The translations under genes and the position numbers were made by a program. 19,954 nucleotides of DNA, from assembly GCA_007131465.1 (NCBI GenBank), contig SLQN01000054.1:1-19954 (forward strand), read 5' to 3'. Shown one piece after another: positions 19,101 through 19,954 of the stretch (position 1 is its first letter; every line of letters starts with the position of its first letter). Source of the DNA: Paracoccaceae bacterium (GTDB lineage Bacteria; Pseudomonadota; Alphaproteobacteria; Rhodobacterales; Rhodobacteraceae). The notes beneath the pieces are model-generated. The model was not told the origin of the DNA, did no database searches, and saw nothing but the letters and a program-made list of their open reading frames with translations.

Positions 19101-19954
19101 CGACGTTATCGTGGTCACGCCCTCGAACGGGGGGGCCTTTTCGCTCTACGGTCTGTCCGTATCCAACGCGGGAGCAGCCGCAAGGGTGTTCGGCATCACT
19201 GTGGCGGGCGGGGTCGTGCAGCCGACAAACCTCGACAGCGGCTTCTCGAATTTCACCGCGCTGCGGGCTGTCGTGATCGAAACCGATGGCGGGACGCTCA
19301 ACCTTGTCGAGGCGAGCCTGTCGGAGGCCATGTCGGGCAATGCCGCCGCGGAAACGCCCGACGTTCCGCAGACAGTGTTGGACCCGGCACTGAGAGCCGG
19401 GAATATATTCTTTGATAGCAACACCGGAGATATTTTCCACGCGGGCATATTTGGGCGGTTCAATGCGATTCCCAGCGGTCCGAATCAACCCGATTTCAGC
19501 ATTTCGGGTGGACTGGCGACATGGGTCTTCAAGGGGGACATAACCTTCAAGGCCGGAACCTACCAATTCTTCGGCTCGAACGCGGTCAGCATCAAGGCCA
19601 CCAATGACGTGATCATCGCCGACGGCGCCGAGTTCTTCGCGGATGCATGGCGTGATGAGGCCGGGCCGGGTGGCGGCGGGAGCGCTGGCCGCACGCCTGA
19701 TAATTTCAGCGTTAATCATGCCGTTGGTGGTTCTGGCGGTGTTGGCGGCGCTGGCGGAGCCTTCCCGTCAGGTTTCACCGCTGCGACCGATAACGGCGAT
19801 GACGGCGAGCGCGGCGATGGAGGCTCACGGGGAGATCCTCGAGAGGCCGGCGCAGCTGGCCGGAGCGGGGCGTCTGGCCAGCCTGGCTTCAACGGGGCAG
19901 CTTCTGACGGCGGGACGGGTGGGTCCCGCGGCGCGGGCGGGGCGGCGGTGTCCA
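4117..19954 (+). CDS. Giant LEPR-XLL repetitive surface protein (adhesin/filament-like), 3' end outside window
   Basis: The frame is open for 5279 codons from GTG 4117 to the right edge; I read every codon and found no stop. FDTLEPRLLLNADVL (residues 17-31) is the LEPR-XLL motif found at the N-terminus of giant repetitive proteins in proteobacteria. There is no classical Sec signal peptide. Layout by residue: 90-330 Gly/Asp-rich RTX-like strands; 330-640 beta-repeat lead-in; 644-1030 four HG-TGD modules; 1100-2400 ~55-residue Ala/Gly/Val repeats, broken by a Pro-rich linker at 1529-1585; 2403-2590 two more modules; 2600-3090 repeats; 3097-3193 a seventh module; 3200-3830 repeats; 3830-4330 beta-rich non-repetitive; 4330-4820 RTX-like G-x-G-x-D segments; 5184 to the end Gly-rich. 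The composition (few Lys, almost no Cys, many Asp) fits an extracellular, calcium-associated beta-solenoid fibre. Adhesion or biofilm matrix is the usual inferred role. Secretion route and C-terminal signal are not visible. Confidence 0.93.
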   Translation, partial: MTKNRTYPAHYPSKLLFDTLEPRLLLNADVLALDLAASNPAGDAQHLLIRMIEDASRASATSEVVRRVEIVDRQTAGDAGILAVRDLDKISSIVISGGQGDDSLIVDHSSFFADDMPPVFFDGGDGEDRLEVKSGTPGLWQMDGPGKGSMDLPGSTVTFENVELLERTAVPPAGMRLLSTASVPGLVSGTDSDRIISLSDGADIATLRNHADPGYMEIETDTLGTERFRVPDNSLTILLGAGADSLTIESVDSTFGAALSVDGKGGRDFIRVIGGLNTGGHDLSLSGRTIVFGDDAGASVTVSTRDPGNVSADAGNIEVKAATIQVKRGVSLDATSGGPGADGAVTLAAEMATGSTGAVGVDMLQMVQRFLGLPGGGGKMSSGVDINGATVMGGEVTITAATLDTFPEIDSPLFVKQLIGNLNSLFSELTSAATSEILGVDLSVIVRIASATVTLDDATVSGSGKVTIGSNTEVDASGSAITVTQGATAGSFQMAAGFARGDGTAKTILKGQTEVTGQGSVRITSSSDVSAAMSATASNIQDVFKKDSSFKGDGVSVALAIANADTVSHTDIGADVTVISTAGNVSIAADGASKTDAGATVTGYVRGKAGVTVGLGFDFADIKTTVAGTVSAAGTGAADSASTFNPARALNTTTNRLTLPDHGFTTGEAVEYNPGNAVTVVPIDFDFLPMGGLEVGETYFVRVVDADTIELSAQPLIGIDNTGVNAGAEHRLYTAAAKVFALDPFDSSDFTVRLPGHGLSNGDVIAYSNSGDGDIAGLTPGTLYRVVDADDEFFGLETLDGTRAELAKDGALGQHVFAPVAGTAPELVLAALDADTNIITLVDHGWEDGDTVVYTVAGSPDNGIGGLGITEEFVVERIDDDRFRLLDGAGGTVVDLGLPVAADEHVFVYEESFHAFTADTDVASDLGTIRIDGHGYTTGDFVYYAVDPNVETVGQTTSIDLSDPDNPVEEVIELRAADRPIRGLSPGGVYAVFVEDANTIRLARTALAADGGGAIDLTGNGTGTAHTLGPSAETVGIGISAKLQSSNSVSSSPSLGASFSPIDYYSSGVTSETVIPALLQGRDAFSSEIVKKQEELAENVDDSGFSAAASVAVNVGRHVARAELTGATLTSGADIRVAADIEQNLSTSASSYVGTPDGSEDTVVALAFGVSAIKNEAYATVGAGSVLNAQGNIDVSTTVTYPLAINLDDLAKPGTWLDNGLEGIRGLTDSGFGLMGFFNTQVTANSSSSASDTQGQDVVVVSGGIGVNIIENVSEASIGPGARINPDVIDPGDVTVSADTEIKLLSHVGNMSLFSPTGVANKLLFQGKTLADLKSRGTAISFSESGGNAVGGMALVDFIENRTEALILPGAVIAAGASTLSVRAKEDVFGISLAVAGGETGPNAKYNFAGSGYGLIHLSDTNAGLVADEAAGVFVTSGALDIDATSDMLHIGIAGTVTLGSGGNAIGISAGVNVIERDTAAFIGTRPTGAAGFAEAQASGTSLINTGALTIGAEARGGAWSFVIAGTVATAPPPEAPDPTPDLPPDVPTGGADGGLSPDGADLQNLFELPDEYDTPIDKPEGGFGVSGAFGVNFVTQNTFAYVNHAAQISAASAVINAIDTTIMVSATGAVALNFDSKRAETRNSKSIAGVFSLNQTRSTTRAWLAGATLDSTGDVSVGAERGGRIYAFAIAASADLSSEATAFGGSLTVNRILDDTTARIGNAEVTSQNGDISVVAKNTAEMLVIAGGAAFSGQTGVGASIAFNQIAGATRAVIEDADVTAISGDVAVTSVTDNALRALAVSAGVQVSDGSTSSPVEDDDAVAGAVTIAVNIQSVEEGLFPGANAANPAMIEAAIIGGSVEAGGDVTVRAEDGSVIQAIGGALGLSQEGKAFGASLGWNQIVGVVRAEIRAGAQVGAGGTVSVRALSTQEDALIDGKISSAVIGGAAGNEAAVGVSVAINGVVLDVGAQIDGAATSVRADGSVTVEARDNSRIRALGGGAGLSAGDAAVGAAISVNFIANTLDARIAGATVEAGRNGRAESDVIVSAGTEQRIDALTVGLAGSEDLALAGSLSIAVFDSSVTAAIAGTADVSATGDVLVEAINTAGGVVIAGNLAGSGKSAFGASISSLTVVDRTEASLDARAAVTARTGDVTAGPGQTDIFGDKRRGVLVQASSTQDFVNIAAGGAFSAKASGQGSITVTVLDQTVTARIAGTTEALPAGAGVSSNADIAVLALGDFELTGIAAAVAIGKKGVGIGADAGILTRKVDARIGEKAQVTAANNVTVRALGEMRVTAVSASGGGGELLGIGVTAGVAVINLSTLASVQKDAVVFARNNVLITAEDNTTADQISGSLAVGGSAAVGVAAGIGVMHKTTEAFIAEGARVTALATGDAISAYSGQFLPRLSFDASDIAGTNITIKDHRLATGDRVLYESDQPIGTLTSTPDQPYFIVVRIDSDTIQLKHTASGAPISVHGVPAGSSHRLQKVSDAPTEGDTPPSAQLTSADVDDATNMLTANAAHNFQSGQRVLYTAGNLSLGGVTSGKHYYVIVVDATKFRLAASLDDALDGTSIGITKGLSQTESEHLFQISGSPGAQPIDNADFDDPSFATSPGLVAQRVDNHGLVVVAVSDTDLSVTGAGVAFAGTGAGAVAAAVGVHTVDTRALIAAGAQINPDNTGAGILQDVRVTAARNYDALAIGGSLAGAGGTAIAPGVAVPVLKGETLAAILGAASEDATAAATTVTTRNDIVVTAVADARMIAVGAGVAVSGTAGIGGSVAVVVIETNTVAAIDGKVDATAGNNMLVAAEDAAETYVIGGAVGVGIGGAGGAGAFAITLITKSTEAFIGRGAEVTALAAGAESLKDIPTGARGANGPLRGPVHGLAVFAESEERIVAVAASVGGGFYAGIAGALIYTRLDSGTIAEIRSGAQVNQGAGVAGAGQSVSVTALNTVVMTAVAGAAGVSGAAGIGASFNIGFISNSTRASIGGTGTRVSALSGVSVNALSDWTMDSVVIAAGAAGGAGIGGGVLVYTLGDSFNDSFEADESGTQGSALESANSSSDPRDTPGPMDTAVQTIGTLVDQIGEEDDGIAAFSAGSGGAVDYDADTITLSATGVAGDDPNFGLRTGDRVIYDAGAGEAIGGLESGRAYFVVLDPDAPGVVRLAESRRAALDGDVIDLVADAATGDAHRIMADGAGIANAARAALSATELGGANGSKRVTASIERTAVKPVGTSASIESGAIIDRVAQTALNANQAIDFSGVAGGFGGAAGVGVGVGVAVVNVDSGVAAYIARGTEVTGDGSARSALALNAVYTADMSLLGIAGGGGQAAGLAAAASVITDVTKVEALIGDRPDWIAPVEGEWGGARIGGFAAVSATADATVIYRLANGAGAVGLLSVGLGVLVADVSVTVISSVGDNAQLGTGGDADRIGDLTLKAKRDVDIRPHGSGDENVMVLGFAGGGLSVAAGYGASKLSGDVTAQIGADVRIEATGDVALDAISTGTARMVLGQIAIGGLSAALMFGKAESRGTTRVAIGARSVIRANLLDMEADNDAKAVLRGLSVTASLAASVAVHDIKVISIASADAEIAPDADIETREQIRVVAGAVRTADISLNSFALSIAATLSFPTVNAQIGGGSTTSVGANARLLSRDGDVTILSKISSNTTAYVLDNGGSIVDISRTLGIGTVEDSATTTIGAGAFLKAREGLTVESRTDATARITPESDTKGLVASGHTEARLSYDNTTRTTIGENAVLEGRVTETLARVTGLDLTVSPYTRVGAAGAGAFGYATLTTTSRAELDVSKGSQIFGQTSVLQRAAHETINTVAKPRMIINSIDFDVEGQATNTLNVYNTVTTAAGSEIRTRDLQVVAFAPGTPTRAATVDGPGIYSDNYIETETADYSRLIDFNSSVLMLGPISPELLIDATGVVSTEGNIGADLVGGVWQVSDVANTAGDYLGRVRFVIQASVLDAGKGGSARIIGDPDFRFSNSFERVSIETRDNRDIAIGVIDVINPVGNFDLGVKVLVADKSGFSFSTEQVTLPTEITITHTGVGDIRLTERVNNNVDGSVTGIVVADGDLVSTADVAQVTARVLSVETPKGRIGSGAAPLLTRTPALTALAAVSVHVSDAGDLGIARVVAEAGLASLRAARGIEGQTPVTGAHVAGRGIALDAGGAIGAAAGGALVIDTGGLDGVTDDFDAPITLPAGKGVLTAVASGDITLTHKPGALGLERVVSTGGDIDLTLQRADLIASDLVLAYGSVLSASAGSVNARAPGDIRADTGSSIDALDGIDLSVGFGEATLSTDGWFSGAIITPAEARIHGGAITNRIAVTGTSSVIVIDAGGGDNDIRIGSMARPGQSTGSTLETVLGEITVTGNGALGERLTLDASGTDRDLTGDIGAGRIAGFGMAGGVSFSGLAQVALNLGSGNDILSVDSVAAGTTLDVDMGAGADAATVGSAGDLSGITGTLRLSGGADADRLTIDTTAGGAGQGVLSSETFSAGRLRGFGLGNDLRFDTFGEVTLRLADEGNSLNIAGTVASTNTLVRLGAGMDTVRLGFDPAVAGSSLAALNGALELVGGGGAADLIVVGAGAQADIGVDKLAGATRVQSDGGAPVDLIGLSADSALVFELSDGDDRLDVRGSTLQIDARMRGGNDRLTVSGTDRDLIAYLGGVAGDRATVSGAGGNVTILGGPGGVGALTVDFSAHTGQLTGALDQMVPGVPLEGAVFGDTDAATLGDIAGAGRIAFGASAPAPQVNFGGLGSVDLRLGTGNDDVTVNYTAETFLSIDGGAGNDTIRAVAIPAVATTRIVGGTEDDTVVAMLSDTPRVGQFTGLRLDVERLIADHTGPDGAPHTTSVDWIHRDGEVLLARLPSGDIGVLQTGGAERIEVRGSTGDNSLRVEATGNGAVDGTLDGNRITLNSGRTVLSPEAATGFRNVGDAITFAGFPANGTSGRYQEAGFEVFATASQSSYGTTIAGQPSRTLDAEGLGVTPHFDNDVIVVTPSNGGAFSLYGLSVSNAGAAARVFGITVAGGVVQPTNLDSGFSNFTALRAVVIETDGGTLNLVEASLSEAMSGNAAAETPDVPQTVLDPALRAGNIFFDSNTGDIFHAGIFGRFNAIPSGPNQPDFSISGGLATWVFKGDITFKAGTYQFFGSNAVSIKATNDVIIADGAEFFADAWRDEAGPGGGGSAGRTPDNFSVNHAVGGSGGVGGAGGAFPSGFTAATDNGDDGERGDGGSRGDPREAGAAGRSGASGQPGFNGAASDGGTGGSRGAGGAAVS
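4393..4875 (+). repeat. N-terminal RTX-like Gly/Asp strand segments
   Basis: Translated segments GGQGDDSLIV (from 4405), GGDGEDRLEV (from 4486) and GAGADSLTIE (from 4834) follow the pattern G-x-G-x-D-x-L-x-V. They resemble single RTX calcium-binding turns but do not form a tandem nonapeptide array, so they may bind few or no ions. Confidence 0.5.
6046..7206 (+). repeat. HG-TGD modules 1-4 (tandem) in the giant protein
   Basis: Four consecutive diverged modules lie at about 6046-6318, 6325-6573, 6592-6843 and 6853-7206 (83-118 residues each). Each has a strand ending in D/G-H-G (His codons at 6100, 6385, 6646 and 6916), then T/N/D-G-D/E-x-V-x-Y, an (A/G/R)GL..G..Y.V segment (GGLEVGETYFV, AGLTPGTLYRV, GGLGITEEFVV, RGLSPGGVYAV), a D-x-D/N-x-I/F-x-L strand, and a closing H with a hydrophobic residue (EHRL, QHVF, EHVF, AHTL). 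The fourth carries an extra ~30-residue loop (6970-7050). This looks like a compact beta domain on the filament. It faintly recalls the HG..GD.V..G..Y.V modules seen in some phage tail proteins, but homology is not shown. Confidence 0.75.
7441..11310 (+). repeat. Filament repeat block 1: ~55-residue Ala/Gly/Val repeats
   Basis: Repeats end in a G-D-V-x-V-x-A strand and contain a G-A-x-x-A-V-N-x-I strand and an A-x-I-x-G-A-x-V strand. Consecutive G-D-V-type anchors at 9136, 9307, 9469, 9709, 9874, 10060, 10240, 10402 and 10567 are spaced 57, 54, 80, 55, 62, 60, 54 and 55 codons apart; the 80 reflects an acidic insertion near 9541-9660. The DNA copies are strongly diverged, so the array is old or under selection against recombination. 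The periodic strands suggest a beta-solenoid shaft. Confidence 0.75.
8701..8880 (+). other. Proline-rich acidic linker in the giant protein
   Basis: Residues about 1529-1588 contain APPPEAPDPTPDLPPDVP followed by an acidic stretch with PDEYDTP. This is probably unstructured. It interrupts the filament repeats, which resume with GGFGVSGAFGVN. Confidence 0.65.
11323..11886 (+). repeat. HG-TGD modules 5-6 in the giant protein
   Basis: Two modules lie at about 11323-11580 and 11617-11886. They keep the layout of the first cluster, but the glycine after the first His is changed (DHRLATGD, His codon at 11383; AHNFQSGQ, His codon at 11677). The central segments are PYFIVVRIDSDTIQL and KHYYVIVVDATKFRL, and the closings are SHRL and EHLF. 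They sit between two blocks of filament repeats. Confidence 0.7.
11950..13380 (+). repeat. Filament repeat block 2
   Basis: The same Ala/Gly/Val repeat type resumes after the second module pair: ILQDVRVTAA near 12160, RNDIVVTAVAD near 12346, NNMLVAAED near 12511 and QSVSVTALN near 12940, with G-A-x-x-A-V strands between. Longer loops rich in charged residues (12690-12730 and 13210-13380) punctuate it. Confidence 0.65.
13405..13695 (+). repeat. HG-TGD module 7 (single, most diverged)
   Basis: RTGDRVIYDAG, AIGGLESGRAYFVVLDP, VVRLAES and a closing DAHRI match the other modules in order, but the first His is missing. The module stands alone between two filament blocks. Confidence 0.65.
13735..15600 (+). 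repeat. Filament repeat block 3
   Basis: Repeats continue with strands such as GDLTLKAKRDVDI (14407), GDVALDAIS (14590), IRVVAGAV (14914), GDVTILSK (15070) and GLTVESR (15232). The Ala/Gly content falls and Thr/Arg rises toward the end, and the pattern fades after about 15600. Confidence 0.6.
13924..13947 (+). repeat. Hexanucleotide tandem repeat, (GGTGTC)4
   Basis: Four perfect copies encode alternating Gly-Val inside the giant gene. Gain or loss of a unit keeps the frame, so slippage would only lengthen or shorten this strand. Confidence 0.85.
17101..18560 (+). repeat. C-terminal-half RTX-like G-x-G-x-D segments
   Basis: Recurrent short motifs include GGGDNDIRIG (17143), GSGNDILSV (17392), GGADADRL (17533), GAGMDTVRLG (17755), LSDGDDRLDV (18001), RGGNDRLTVSG (18064), GTGNDDVTV (18418) and GGAGNDTI (18478). 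They lie 30-100 residues apart between beta strands, rather than in a classic nine-residue array. Calcium binding is plausible from the motif, not shown. Confidence 0.6.
19666..19954 (+). repeat. Gly-rich, collagen-like tract at the visible end of the giant protein
   Basis: From about residue 5184 the chain becomes Gly/Ser/Ala/Asp-rich, with runs such as GGSGGVGGAGG and many GxxGxxG triplets mixed with charged residues (DDGERGDGG). It follows a beta-rich segment (WVFKGDITFKAGTYQFFG, 19525-19578). The tract continues beyond the window, so its full length and what follows are unknown. Confidence 0.75.

Noticed and set aside
18154..19719. 521-codon antisense frame
   Set aside because: Same shadow pattern: no ribosome binding context or domain, and it sits opposite a clearly coding, repeat-structured frame.

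Overview
The window is GC-rich bacterial chromosome, most like an alphaproteobacterium (codon use, strong GC at third positions, and a giant LEPR-type surface protein). The genus cannot be fixed from the sequence alone. There are no RNA genes, insertion sequences or CRISPR arrays that I can see.

Positions 1-3434 hold a small catabolic locus. A leftward gene, cut by the left edge, encodes an IclR-type regulator fused in one frame to an SMP-30/gluconolactonase domain. Only 78 bp separate it from a rightward pair: an enolase-superfamily (mandelate racemase-type) enzyme and a hormone-sensitive-lipase-type alpha/beta hydrolase with a strong ribosome binding site. The intergenic gap carries a 17-bp near-palindrome lying exactly between a -35 and a -10 box for the regulator. 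The inferred picture is an autoregulated sugar-acid or lactone catabolism locus in which the sensor also carries a lactonase-like fold.

Positions 3435-4116 are non-coding or degenerate: a hairpin after the hydrolase stop, a leftward remnant that looks like the middle of a WYL-domain regulator, and an AT-rich leader in front of the next gene.

Positions 4117-19954, about four fifths of the window, are one uninterrupted reading frame of at least 5279 codons that runs off the right edge. It starts with GTG and has the LEPR-XLL N-terminal motif of giant repetitive surface proteins. Its body combines Gly/Asp-rich RTX-like segments, dozens of ~55-residue Ala/Gly/Val-rich repeats anchored by a G-D-V-x-V motif, and seven copies of a distinct 83-118-residue module (HG..TGD..Y, GGL..G..Y.V..D, terminal H) inserted as 4+2+1. 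The visible part ends in a collagen-like Gly-rich tract. It is most likely an exported filamentous adhesin or matrix protein. The many long antisense frames opposite it are shadows of its base composition.
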